The notes beneath the pieces are model-generated. The model did no database searches, was not told where the DNA came from, and saw only the letters and a list, made by a program, of their open reading frames with translations. From Chthoniobacter flavus (GTDB lineage: Bacteria; Verrucomicrobiota; Verrucomicrobiia; Chthoniobacterales; Terrimicrobiaceae), in the NCBI GenBank assembly GCA_945903555.1, contig CAMDOJ010000035.1:1-12524 (forward strand): a stretch of 12,524 nt of DNA. Direction: 5' to 3'. Both the position numbers and the translations under genes were made by a program. Positions 1 to 7,297 of this stretch are shown here, piece by piece. Each line of letters begins with the position of its first letter. Position 1 is the first letter of the stretch.

Positions 1-95
1 GCTTTTGATAAAAAAACAACGAGTTGTCAATTTCAAAGAACGGGATTGTCTGCGATCCCATGCGTAGAAAGACCAACTTTTGTGCGGGAAAAAAA

Positions 96-167
96 TGGGC
101 AGTGAGGGGATCGAACCCCCGACCAATAGTGTGTAAAACTACCGCTCTACCGCTGAGCTAACTGCCC
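96..167 (-). tRNA. tRNA-Val (anticodon TAC)
   Basis: The minus strand folds into a full cloverleaf. The acceptor stem GGGCAGT pairs with ACTGCCC, the D-stem GCTC pairs with GAGC, and the anticodon stem GTAGT pairs with ACTAT. The anticodon loop TTTACAC gives anticodon TAC, and the T-arm has the loop TTCGATC. The discriminator base is A at 96. CCA is not encoded and must be added after transcription. A run of seven T (minus strand, 95 to 89) follows the tRNA body directly, so transcription may end there. A 7-bp stem at 42-59 lies further downstream with no adjacent T-run. Confidence 0.95.
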
Positions 168-208
168 TCAATCTGGTGCAGGAAAATCCCGCAACAAAAA
201 GAAGTTTT

Positions 209-237
209 TTTATACCATCAACAATTCCCGCTGGCAA
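209..237 (-). promoter_or_regulatory. Sigma-70-type promoter of tRNA-Val
   Basis: On the minus strand a -35 box TTGCCA (237-232) and a -10 box TATAAA (214-209) are separated by exactly 17 bp. Each matches the consensus at five of six positions. The predicted start near 202 would give a leader of about 35 nt before the tRNA. A short hairpin (178-192) falls within that leader. Confidence 0.65.
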
Positions 238-341
238 GCATCCAGATTAACAAAATCACAAATTCAGAGTAGCCAAACGCGTATGGAAGCTCGTCAAGAG
301 AGAAGGAATCTACGCAAAAACAAGGGGGCCCACGGTCAAAT

Positions 342-373
342 AAAAAAGGCACCCGATGATGCATCTGGGCGCC
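342..373 (-). terminator. Rho-independent terminator after the winged-helix gene
   Basis: Read on the minus strand, GGCGCCC (373-367) pairs with GGGTGCC (354-348) as a 7-bp stem containing one G-U pair. A six-T run (347-342) follows. It lies about 54 nt past the stop of the gene ending at 427. The other side is also T-rich in the plus direction (TAATTTTAT), so it may work both ways. Confidence 0.65.
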
Positions 374-426
374 TAATTTTATGGTTGCTGGTAGGGCTTT
401 TTAATTAAAAATCGCTCATCTTGGAA

Positions 427-861
427 TCAGCTCAATGGCGGGGAGGCAACCACTACGGGGGCAGTATTTAAACGATAAACGGCGCGTCGGACACAAACAA
501 CTAGGCCGGCCTTTTTGGCGTTGCTGAACCAAACGGAGACGTTGCTGCTAGGTTTTTGTAAACTGGCAACAACGCTCTGTACACTGACACCTTGATCGCC
601 GGCGGCCTCGAGCAGTTTCTTGATTTCAGTGGCCATAAAGCCATGGGGAGAACGGCGTTTGCGGGCGCCCCGCCTGTTGCCTTTGATTGATTTTGACCCC
701 GAAGCCAAGATGTCACTCGAAGTCTTGCCCGGTTCTGCATGGAGAGCGATTTCCTCCATTTGTTTCTCGATGTTCTCGACTTGGCGGATTAATTTGTCTT
801 TTTTCTTAGTTAGAGAAATAAGAGCCTTAAGTGTCGTAGTTTTGATGCTTGTGACTTTCAT
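427..861 (-). CDS. Small coiled-coil/winged-helix putative DNA-binding protein
   Basis: This 144-residue protein has no function I can name. Three parts are visible. An N-terminal Lys/Glu-rich stretch (about 8-40) looks like a coiled coil able to dimerise. A basic linker (60-70, KGNRRGARKRR) resembles an AT-hook or nonspecific DNA-contact segment. A C-terminal domain (about 74-131) has winged-helix character: a GFMATEIKKLLEAAG helix, a GVSV turn, the recognition-helix-like SNVSVWFSNAKKAGLV, and an Arg/Tyr-rich wing RRAVYRLN. Small proteins of this layout recur in Verrucomicrobiota, to my recollection, and resemble nucleoid-associated or local regulatory proteins. The start ATG has no clear Shine-Dalgarno. 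A perfect 6-bp palindrome lies 21-36 nt upstream, which suggests autoregulation. The gene diverges from the phosphopantetheinyl transferase gene. The coding call is reasonable; the DNA-binding role is inference. Confidence 0.75.
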   Translation of the reverse strand: MKVTSIKTTTLKALISLTKKKDKLIRQVENIEKQMEEIALHAEPGKTSSDILASGSKSIKGNRRGARKRRSPHGFMATEIKKLLEAAGDQGVSVQSVVASLQKPSSNVSVWFSNAKKAGLVVCVRRAVYRLNTAPVVVASPPLS

Positions 862-881
862 TAGGAAAACAAGAAAGATAC

Positions 882-897
882 CTTATTTTGTAATAAG
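882..897. promoter_or_regulatory. Palindromic operator-like site
   Basis: CTTATT-TTGT-AATAAG is a perfect inverted repeat with 6-bp arms and a 4-nt spacer. It lies between the divergent winged-helix gene (start 861) and the phosphopantetheinyl transferase gene (start 955). Its position close to the start of a putative DNA-binding protein fits an operator, but AT-rich DNA produces such repeats by chance. Confidence 0.3.
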
Positions 898-954
898 CAA
901 GACTTTTTATTCTAAGGGCCGGCTTTATTTTTCAAATCAAATTAAATTTTTTTA

Positions 955-1584
955 ATGTTTATGATGAACGCGATTCGGATTTGGAGGATGAGGAAACCAG
1001 CAGACATTTCCTATTTAACCGAATCGGAAATGACCTTTTCCGAAAGATATGCCTCGGCTGATTCCAAGGAGTCCTACTTGAAGGGCAGATCCGGCCTGCG
1101 GGCATTTGCTTCGCTATACGCATCCATCGCACCGAATGATGTTAAGATAGAAATATCAAAATCCGGGAAGCCGTTTTTTAAGAACATATCGGATCTCAAT
1201 TTTAATATCAGCCATTCGGGATCCGAAGTGGCTATCGCCTTTTCAGCTAAGCCTGTGGGATTGGACATCGAGGTCAGTGATCGGAAGCGGGACTTTCACG
1301 CGGTAGCCGAACGTTTTTTTACCAGTGAGGAATCGGGTCTGTTGAAAAGTGCGGGTGACTCGGCAAATAAATTATTTGTAGGAATATGGACAGCAAAAGA
1401 ATCCATCCTTAAGCTTTCGGGAGAGGGATTGGTCGGTGGATTGGATCGAGCGACTTCGCTAAGCGAGCAGGAGGGACGATTGGGAGAGAGGGTGATCTAT
1501 CTCGCTCGCATAGGTTGGGAGGGAGTGGTCGGATGCGTGGCTTCGTTTGATCCAATTTCAAAAATTGAAATAGAGATGCACTAA
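955..1584 (+). CDS. 4'-phosphopantetheinyl transferase, Sfp/Gsp type
   Basis: This enzyme moves the 4'-phosphopantetheine arm of CoA onto a serine of acyl-, peptidyl- or aryl-carrier proteins in the cytoplasm. The 209 residues match the two-lobe Sfp-type family. KGR at 43-45 and the NISHS motif at 84-88 fit CoA binding. VGLDIE at 101-106 supplies the Mg-binding D104 and E106. WTAKES at 145-150 supplies K148 and the catalytic E149, followed by a typical LSGEGL segment. All key residues are present, so the enzyme should be active. No polyketide or non-ribosomal peptide genes lie nearby; it may serve fatty-acid ACP or a cluster elsewhere. The leader is AT-rich with no good Shine-Dalgarno, and ATGs at 955, 961 and 964 are all possible starts. 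It converges on the next gene with a 28-nt gap and no evident terminator. Confidence 0.9.
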   Translation: MFMMNAIRIWRMRKPADISYLTESEMTFSERYASADSKESYLKGRSGLRAFASLYASIAPNDVKIEISKSGKPFFKNISDLNFNISHSGSEVAIAFSAKPVGLDIEVSDRKRDFHAVAERFFTSEESGLLKSAGDSANKLFVGIWTAKESILKLSGEGLVGGLDRATSLSEQEGRLGERVIYLARIGWEGVVGCVASFDPISKIEIEMH

Positions 1585-1612
1585 AACGTCTTGTATTATC
1601 TTGATCCTGAAT

Positions 1613-3316
1613 TTACTGACGATTTTCTTTTGCTTTCATCGCGATCATTAAACTTTCTTTGGCATCATGGAGATTGGGATCTATCTCGAGAGCCTTTTTA
1701 AAGCTGGCGATGGCTTCATCAGTTCTGCCTGCATTGAAAAGAGTGATTCCTAGATTGCAGTGGAACTCCGCTTGGGCGGGGGCTTTTTTTAACAAGTCCG
1801 AATAGATCGAAATGGCTTCGTTATTTTGCCCATCGAGCAGGAGCGCTCGCCCAAGGTTCGATTGGATAGCGAGGATATCTGGCGAAAGACGAAGGGCTTC
1901 GCGAAAGCGACTGGTGGCCGCCTTCGTGTCCCTTGCGGCTAACAACCCAGAGCCGAGGTTGTTCTGTGTCTCAGCGAGATCAGGCCTTAATGCTGTGGCC
2001 CGTTCAAAGTGTGTAAGGGCAATCGCATGGTTACCTCGATTGAACTCTCTGGAGCCAATGCGATTGTGTGCCTGCCAACAACTTTCGTTATACTTAAGGG
2101 TGTGGAGCCAAAGGACATCCTCGTTAGCCCAAATGGCGGCGTAGCTGTGGCTTTGGACCAGCAGTCCGCCTAGGCTAGCGGCTATTCCAAGCCAAGCGGC
2201 GTTTCGAACGTTTGCTTGGAGCTTGGTCGCTAGGTGGGTGCTTGTGCTGGCGATAAGTGTAAGAATACCAATCATCGGGATATAGACAAAATGATCCGAT
2301 ACCCACCCGACGCGCATGTAGGACATGGCAATAAATCCGAGAACGGGAAGGAGGGTGATGAAATAAAATCCAAACGCCATCAGGGCAGGGCGGCCCCAAG
2401 ATTTTCGCATCCTCCAGAAAAGAATGCCAACGACCAGAAGTGGAATCCAAGCGGCCAATTGAATGGGTTGGGGGGGATTGGCATCCCATTGAGGGTAAAT
2501 CGGCAGCAATCCAAATGGCCAACAAATCTTAGTCAGATAAAAGAGCGTACCCATGCCGGCAATCGCCAAGCGGGAGTCAAACCCCCCAATCGGAATTGGT
2601 TCATTACCAATCGCCCGGTGGAGTTGAAAGAGTAACGTGACCATGCCCAGCGCGAGCGAAACCAAAAAAAACGGGGCCGATCGGAGAATGTCGCGTCGCG
2701 AAATCGTTCCCCTTTGCCACCAAGCGTAGAGAAGAATCAAAAACGGGAACATCACGACCGAACTCTTCGAAAGCATCGCCGCCAGAAAAGAGAGAAGAGC
2801 GAGGATGTAGTCTTTGCGAGATTCGCGCTGATCGAACGTGACGTAAAAAAAAGCGGCTAAGAGGAAAAACGGGAGAGAAAATGTGTTTTTCTGCTCGGCC
2901 ACCCAAGAGACAGATTCGACACACAGCGGGTGAACCGCAAAGAGCATGGCCGCGAGCCAAGCGCCGGAGATTTTTGTCCTCACTAGGAGCATCCACAAAA
3001 AACACGCCCCGAGTGCGTGAAGAAGGATGGAAACAATATGATACCCTGTTGGATCCATGCCGAAGAATTGCCATTGCATCCAAAGGAAGCTCAGCGTGAG
3101 AGGAAGGAAATCCGCGGTCGAGGGAGCGAACCAAAGCCGCCAAAGTCCATCCACCGAACGCATGGCGGGATTGGCGGTAATCAGGTAGTCGTCATCCCAA
3201 AGCCACTCCCCGTGATAAACAGGCGTGTAAATCCAGAGGCAGGCGAGAAAGATGAGCGCGCCTTGGAGAACGAGGACTTCCCAGCGAGCGGGGCGTGAGT
3301 ACGTGGGATGCGACAT
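1613..3316 (-). CDS. Polytopic membrane protein, TMTC/GT-C glycosyltransferase-like, with C-terminal TPRs
   Basis: From the chosen start the protein has 567 residues. A first membrane helix (about 13-31) leads into an external loop with WDDDYLITANP (40-50). This acidic motif is typical of GT-C enzymes such as protein O-mannosyltransferases and TMTC proteins. GYHIVSILLHALGA (91-104) and HPLCVESVSWVAEQK (129-143) also match TMTC-like proteins. About nine or ten further hydrophobic segments follow up to about 395, including VSDHFVYIP (339-347). Residues 412-556 form four TPRs, the last being FHCNLGITLFNAGRTDEAIA. The likely role is transfer of a lipid-linked sugar to a protein or glycan on the periplasmic side, with the TPRs recognising a partner; the substrate is unknown. 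The reading frame stays open to an ATG at 3466, but that start would overlap uvrB. The ATG at 3316 puts the first membrane helix at the N-terminus; an ATG at 3337 is an alternative. Confidence 0.8.
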   Translation of the reverse strand: MSHPTYSRPARWEVLVLQGALIFLACLWIYTPVYHGEWLWDDDYLITANPAMRSVDGLWRLWFAPSTADFLPLTLSFLWMQWQFFGMDPTGYHIVSILLHALGACFLWMLLVRTKISGAWLAAMLFAVHPLCVESVSWVAEQKNTFSLPFFLLAAFFYVTFDQRESRKDYILALLSFLAAMLSKSSVVMFPFLILLYAWWQRGTISRRDILRSAPFFLVSLALGMVTLLFQLHRAIGNEPIPIGGFDSRLAIAGMGTLFYLTKICWPFGLLPIYPQWDANPPQPIQLAAWIPLLVVGILFWRMRKSWGRPALMAFGFYFITLLPVLGFIAMSYMRVGWVSDHFVYIPMIGILTLIASTSTHLATKLQANVRNAAWLGIAASLGGLLVQSHSYAAIWANEDVLWLHTLKYNESCWQAHNRIGSREFNRGNHAIALTHFERATALRPDLAETQNNLGSGLLAARDTKAATSRFREALRLSPDILAIQSNLGRALLLDGQNNEAISIYSDLLKKAPAQAEFHCNLGITLFNAGRTDEAIASFKKALEIDPNLHDAKESLMIAMKAKENRQ

Positions 3317-3379
3317 GATGATGCGACCAAGTCCCATGCAGTCCGTAATCGCGCCATCGCGCAAGGGGAAAATGATCTG

Positions 3380-3405
3380 CCAAAATCGGATTCCAAAATC
3401 GGATG
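3380..3405. repeat. Tandem 13-bp direct repeat upstream of uvrB
   Basis: CCAAAATCGGATT (3380-3392) is followed at once by CCAAAATCGGATG (3393-3405), identical at 12 of 13 positions. It lies in the divergent intergenic region between the TMTC-like gene and uvrB, just upstream of the candidate uvrB -35 box. It may be a paired regulator site or a simple duplication. Confidence 0.6.
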
Positions 3406-3406
3406 G

Positions 3407-3435
3407 TTGCGCTTCGAGGCTCCGCAAAGGATAAT
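3407..3435 (+). promoter_or_regulatory. Candidate uvrB promoter (near-leaderless)
   Basis: TTGCGC (3407-3412) and GATAAT (3430-3435) are separated by 17 bp. The -10 box matches consensus at five of six positions; the -35 box is weak. Transcription would start near 3442, only a couple of bases before the ATG at 3444, leaving the GGCGGA motif (3437-3442) mostly outside the message. Either uvrB is translated almost leaderless or the true promoter lies further upstream. Confidence 0.35.
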
Positions 3436-3443
3436 GGCGGATT

Positions 3444-5603
3444 ATGGATTTTGAGTTGGATTCCAATTACGAGCCACGAGGAGACCAAGGTCGGTCGATT
3501 GCGAATCTCACGCGCTCGCTACGCGCCGGCAATCGTCATCAGACTCTGCTAGGCGTGACCGGCTCTGGCAAAACATTCACCATTGCGAATGTGATCCGCG
3601 ACATGGGCCGCCCGACGCTCGTCATGTCTCACAATAAAACACTCGCGGCCCAACTTTACAGCGAGTTTAAACAATTCTTTCCGCGCAACGCCGTCGAATA
3701 TTTTGTGAGCTACTTCGACTACTATCAACCGGAGGCCTACCTTCCGCGCTCGGATACCTACATTGAAAAAGATTCCTCAATCAACGAGGAGATCGAGCGT
3801 TTGCGACTATCTACGGTGAGTTCGATTCTCACGCGCCGCGACACGATTATCGTTGCCAGTGTTTCCTGTATCTATGGCCTCGCCTCGCCGGAAGACTTTC
3901 TGCAAATGCTCGTCACCATCAAGCCGGGTCAACCATTGTCTCGGGAAGCGTTTCTTTCCAAGATCGTGGAGATGCTCTACGAGCGGAATGACATCGCCTT
4001 CACTCGGGGAAAGTTTCGCGTTCGCGGCGATGTCGTAGAGGTTCATCCTGCCCAAGTCGAGGATGAGGCCGTTCGCGTCGAATTCTTCGGTGACGAGATC
4101 GAGCGAATCAGTCTCTTTGATCCCCTCACCGGCCGCGTGAGCGCGACCCTCACGACCTTCACTCTCTTTCCCGCAAAGCAGTTCGTGACACCTCACGACA
4201 AGTTGCGCGTGGCGATGGTGGAAATCCGAAAGGAACTCGAGGCCCGCGTGGAGGAGTTTGAGCGCGAAGGAAAACTCATCGAGGCCCAACGCATCCGCAT
4301 GCGAACCGAGTTTGATCTCGAAATGATGCAGGAGATGGGATTTTGCACCGGGATTGAAAACTATTCCCGCCAACTGACCGGACGCCCCCCAGGCTCGCGT
4401 CCTTACACACTCATGGATTTTTTGCCAGATGATTACTTGCTGGTTGTTGATGAGTCGCACGCCACCATTCCTCAAGTCGGTGGAATGTATGCCGGCGACC
4501 GAGCAAGGAAGTCCGTGCTTGTGAACTACGGTTTCCGTCTCCCGAGTGCGCTCGACAATCGTCCACTGAACTTCGGCGAGTTCATGCAGGAAAGCACACA
4601 GGGGATTTATGTGAGTGCCACGCCAAGTCAATTTGAAATCCGCAATAGCGTCGCGGGAAACACAGAGTGGATCCCAAACCCGGAAAAAATTCTTGGCGAG
4701 GGAAGTCGTAACCATGACTTCAAAAAATACGGCGAGGGTCAGGAAAATCTCGATGTGACCACGGCGGGTATGCCGCTTGTGGTCGAGCAGATCATTCGTC
4801 CAACCGGACTGCTCGATCCCACTATCACCGTGCGCCCGCTCAAAGCTCAGATCGATGAGACCATTGAGCTTTGTCGTCGCCGGGTAGAAAAAAAAGAACG
4901 GGTCCTCATCACAACGCTTACCAAAAAAACCGCCGAAGACTTGGCCGACTATCTGCGCGAAGTTGGACTCAAGGTTCGCTATCTTCATAGCGACATCGAC
5001 ACAATCGAGCGTGTCGAAATCCTTCGCACCCTCCGGGCCGGCGAATGTGATATTCTTGTCGGTATCAATCTTCTTCGTGAAGGACTTGATCTTCCCGAGG
5101 TCTCGCTTGTTTGCATTCTCGATGCGGACAAGGAGGGATACCTTCGAAGCCAGACCAGCCTCATTCAGACGGCTGGGCGTGCAGCGCGGCACCTCCATGG
5201 AGAAGTTGTGCTTTTTGCCGATGTCATTACTGGCAGCATTCGTGCCCTGTTAGAGATCTCGGATTACCGCCGCACGCGGCAAGATGCCTACAACAAAAAG
5301 CATGGCATCACGCCGCGCAGTGTCGTCCGAGCCGTCCAGGAAAGTCTTCATGTGATCGTGAAAGGCAATGGAGAAAATTCCCATTCGCTGCGAGAAGATT
5401 CGACTTCATTTGATGCAGCTGAGCTCATTCGCGAACTTGAGAAGGATATGGCTGAAGCTTCTTCGCGCCTTGAATACGAGAGGGCCGCACTCCTTCGTGA
5501 TCAGATAGCGGAACTCAAAAGCGGGACAGCGGATGGCACCGCGCCCGGTCCAATGAAAAAAATGACCTATTCCAAATCATCCCGAAAAAAAAGGGGTGGA
5601 TAA
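3444..5603 (+). CDS. uvrB: Excinuclease ABC subunit B (UvrB)
   Basis: UvrB is the damage-verifying ATPase of nucleotide excision repair. It is loaded by UvrA, threads DNA behind its beta-hairpin and recruits UvrC for incision. The 719 residues hold the full family layout. GVTGSGKT (37-44) is the Walker A motif, and YFDYYQPEAYLPRSDTYIEK (90-109) is the beta-hairpin region. DESHA (336-340) is the DEAD-like Walker B, and SATP (391-394) is helicase motif III. GINLLREGLDLPEV (540-553) is motif V, QTAGRAAR (575-582) is motif VI, and a UVR domain at about 659-693 contacts UvrC. The start is fixed by the conserved N-terminal F-x-L-x-S-x-Y-x-P-x-GDQ pattern and by GGCGGA upstream. Between SATP and VVEQIIRPTGL (446-456) there are about 40 more residues than in E. 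coli UvrB. The tail is Lys/Arg-rich. No obvious SOS box was seen. Confidence 0.98.
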   Translation: MDFELDSNYEPRGDQGRSIANLTRSLRAGNRHQTLLGVTGSGKTFTIANVIRDMGRPTLVMSHNKTLAAQLYSEFKQFFPRNAVEYFVSYFDYYQPEAYLPRSDTYIEKDSSINEEIERLRLSTVSSILTRRDTIIVASVSCIYGLASPEDFLQMLVTIKPGQPLSREAFLSKIVEMLYERNDIAFTRGKFRVRGDVVEVHPAQVEDEAVRVEFFGDEIERISLFDPLTGRVSATLTTFTLFPAKQFVTPHDKLRVAMVEIRKELEARVEEFEREGKLIEAQRIRMRTEFDLEMMQEMGFCTGIENYSRQLTGRPPGSRPYTLMDFLPDDYLLVVDESHATIPQVGGMYAGDRARKSVLVNYGFRLPSALDNRPLNFGEFMQESTQGIYVSATPSQFEIRNSVAGNTEWIPNPEKILGEGSRNHDFKKYGEGQENLDVTTAGMPLVVEQIIRPTGLLDPTITVRPLKAQIDETIELCRRRVEKKERVLITTLTKKTAEDLADYLREVGLKVRYLHSDIDTIERVEILRTLRAGECDILVGINLLREGLDLPEVSLVCILDADKEGYLRSQTSLIQTAGRAARHLHGEVVLFADVITGSIRALLEISDYRRTRQDAYNKKHGITPRSVVRAVQESLHVIVKGNGENSHSLREDSTSFDAAELIRELEKDMAEASSRLEYERAALLRDQIAELKSGTADGTAPGPMKKMTYSKSSRKKRGG

Positions 5604-5637
5604 AATATCGTGTGCCGCAAAAACCCAAAAATCTGGC

Positions 5638-5665
5638 TTGCATGCGAAAGCAGAATCAGTAAGGT
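5638..5665 (+). promoter_or_regulatory. Candidate promoter of tRNA-Leu
   Basis: TTGCAT (5638-5643) and TAAGGT (5660-5665) are 16 bp apart and end 15 nt before the mature tRNA. The -10 box is a poor match. The tRNA may instead be reached by transcription from uvrB, which ends 77 nt upstream with no evident terminator between. Confidence 0.3.
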
Positions 5666-5680
5666 AATGTCTCACAACCA

Positions 5681-5761
5681 GCTCGGGTGGTGAAATGGCA
5701 GACACGTGCGTTTGAGGGGCGCATGCCGCAAGGTATGGGGGTTCGAGTCCCCCCCCGAGCA
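5681..5761 (+). tRNA. tRNA-Leu (anticodon GAG)
   Basis: This is a class II tRNA. The acceptor stem GCTCGGG pairs with CCCGAGC and the discriminator is A at 5761. The anticodon stem TGCGT pairs with GCGCA, and the loop TTGAGGG reads GAG. A long variable arm (TGCCGCAAGGTAT) and the T-arm GGGGG-TTCGAGT-CCCCC complete the fold. The long variable arm and A73 are leucine identity features. CCA is not encoded. It decodes CTC and CTT codons. Confidence 0.95.
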
Positions 5762-5793
5762 GTTTTTTAACCCCCTTTCGACACCCGTCCTAA

Positions 5794-5824
5794 AACCTCG
5801 TTTTTTGCAACGAGGTTATTTTTT
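5794..5824 (+). terminator. Rho-independent terminator after tRNA-Leu
   Basis: AACCTCGTT (5794-5802) pairs perfectly with AACGAGGTT (5809-5817) around a 6-nt loop. The sequence then runs ATTTTTTT. It is the strongest terminator in the window and insulates pyruvate kinase from uvrB and tRNA-Leu transcription. Confidence 0.85.
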
Positions 5825-5880
5825 CGCTCCGAGTTGTTTAACAGCTTGCCAACGCGAGTGGGTCGCTATTGATAGGTGCC

Positions 5881-7284
5881 ATGCGAAAGACCAAGATCAT
5901 CTGCACTTTGGGGCCAGCTTCGGATTCAGACGAAAAAATTCGCGATCTGATTCTGGCTGGAACAAATATTTTTCGCCTTAACATGAGCCATGCTAGGCAC
6001 GATTGGGTGAGGGACGTGGTGAAACGTGTGCGTGGAATTGCAGCGGAGTTGGATATCAACTGCGGCATCCTCCTCGATACGCAAGGTCCGGCGATTCGTA
6101 CCGGGGATCTTCCTGTGAAGCTGAATCTCAAGCCAGGCCAGATTTTTGAATTCACGGTTCGAGGATCTCGGAGCGAGGAGGAACACTCCGTGGACGTGAA
6201 TTATGATGGATTGGTGAATGACATCCATGTTGGCGATACCGTGTTGGTGGATAATGGGGTCATTCACATGAAGGTGCTGGCAAAGGATGCCAACCGTGTG
6301 CGCTGCGAGGTTCTTACGGAGGGACTACTCGGCTCCAAGCGGCACATCAACCTTCCGGGAGTGAAGGTAAACCTGCCGCCGCTGACAGAAAAAGATCATG
6401 CCGATATCAAGCTCGGCGTTTCTCTGGATGTGGATTTTGTCGCTTTAAGTTTCTGTCGCGAGGCGGCCGATATTTTGGAACTCAAGCGTGTGCTCGTTGA
6501 GCAAGGGAGCAGCGCAAAAACAGTGGCCAAGATCGAAGATCAGAATGCCGTTCGATTCATTAAGGACATTATCCTTGCATCGGATGCCGTGATGATCGCC
6601 CGCGGCGACCTAGGCGTGGAGTGCAAGATGGAGGAACTGCCAATCATCCAGCGTCGTATTATTAAAAAGTGCCTGGAGATCGGCCGTCCGGTCATTGTCG
6701 CTACTCACATGCTCGAAAGCATGATTGAGAATCCTATCCCCACTCGAGCAGAGATCACGGATGTCGCCAATGCCGTCTTCGAGCAGGCCGATGCCGTCAT
6801 GCTGAGCGGAGAGACGGCCACGGGAAAATATCCGGTGGAATGCGTGAAGATCCTTGACCGCGTAGCGCGACGAATCGCCTTGAGCGGAGGGGCTGGCTAT
6901 GCAGCCAGTGCGATTTTGGAAACGCAAAGACAGAAAACCGTGCATGCTGCAGTGACGCTGGCGAACTCGCTCGATAATGCAAAATTGATTCTCTTCACTC
7001 GCGAAGGTCGGATGGCCGATGAAGCCAGTCACCTTCGCCCCGAGCGAGCACCTATTTTCGCTATTACTCCGAGCGAGCAAGTCATGCGTCGCCTCACTTT
7101 GAATTGGAATACGCATGCGATTTACCTCCCGTTCGGGGTTAATCCCGAGCACAACGTGGTCGAAGCAGAGCAAGAATTGCGTCGGCGAGGTCTCATTGTA
7201 AGCGGGGACAAGCTCATCATCCTAAGCGATGTGGTGTTTGCCGAAGGGCATTTCGACTCGATTCAGATTCGGACGGTTTTGTAA
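5881..7284 (+). CDS. pyk: Pyruvate kinase
   Basis: It converts phosphoenolpyruvate and ADP to pyruvate and ATP, the last step of glycolysis, in the cytoplasm. The 467 residues are a usual full length. Visible motifs are KTKIICTLGPAS (3-14), FRLNMSH (31-37), LLDTQGPAIRTG (64-75), LTEKDHADI (168-176) and AKIED (216-220) with catalytic K217. The signature MIARGDLGVE (238-247) includes metal ligand D243. ATHMLESMIENPIPTRAE (274-291) and MLSGETATGKYPVE (307-320) follow, and the C-terminal allosteric domain spans about 345-467. QGPAIR replaces the more common KGPEIR, and ATHML replaces ATQML; both are tolerated in the family. The ATG at 5881 is preceded by ATAGGTG and begins the conserved N-terminus; an in-frame TTG at 5869 would add four residues. 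Its transcription must start between 5825 and 5880, where I see no convincing promoter. Confidence 0.96.
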   Translation: MRKTKIICTLGPASDSDEKIRDLILAGTNIFRLNMSHARHDWVRDVVKRVRGIAAELDINCGILLDTQGPAIRTGDLPVKLNLKPGQIFEFTVRGSRSEEEHSVDVNYDGLVNDIHVGDTVLVDNGVIHMKVLAKDANRVRCEVLTEGLLGSKRHINLPGVKVNLPPLTEKDHADIKLGVSLDVDFVALSFCREAADILELKRVLVEQGSSAKTVAKIEDQNAVRFIKDIILASDAVMIARGDLGVECKMEELPIIQRRIIKKCLEIGRPVIVATHMLESMIENPIPTRAEITDVANAVFEQADAVMLSGETATGKYPVECVKILDRVARRIALSGGAGYAASAILETQRQKTVHAAVTLANSLDNAKLILFTREGRMADEASHLRPERAPIFAITPSEQVMRRLTLNWNTHAIYLPFGVNPEHNVVEAEQELRRRGLIVSGDKLIILSDVVFAEGHFDSIQIRTVL

Positions 7285-7297
7285 GGAAGAAGGCTTT

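Noticed and set aside
10..27. A/T-rich stem with T-run on the minus strand, possible terminator at the left edge
   Set aside because: The stem is only about four base pairs (ACAA with TTGT), too weak to call a terminator.
283..408. 41-residue plus-strand open frame between tRNA-Val and the winged-helix gene
   Set aside because: It has no Shine-Dalgarno and reads straight through the terminator stem at 348-373; composition gives no support.
3317..3466. Fifty-residue N-terminal extension of the TMTC-like protein
   Set aside because: It would overlap the 5' end of divergent uvrB by 23 nt and places a non-family segment before the first membrane helix; the start at 3316 is preferred.
3807..5198. 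463-codon open frame on the minus strand opposite uvrB
   Set aside because: It lies wholly antisense to a clear uvrB, matches no family I recognise, and has the composition of a codon-bias shadow.
5869..5880. TTG start of pyruvate kinase
   Set aside because: The ATG at 5881 has an AGGTG motif just upstream and begins the conserved MRKTKIICTLGP sequence.
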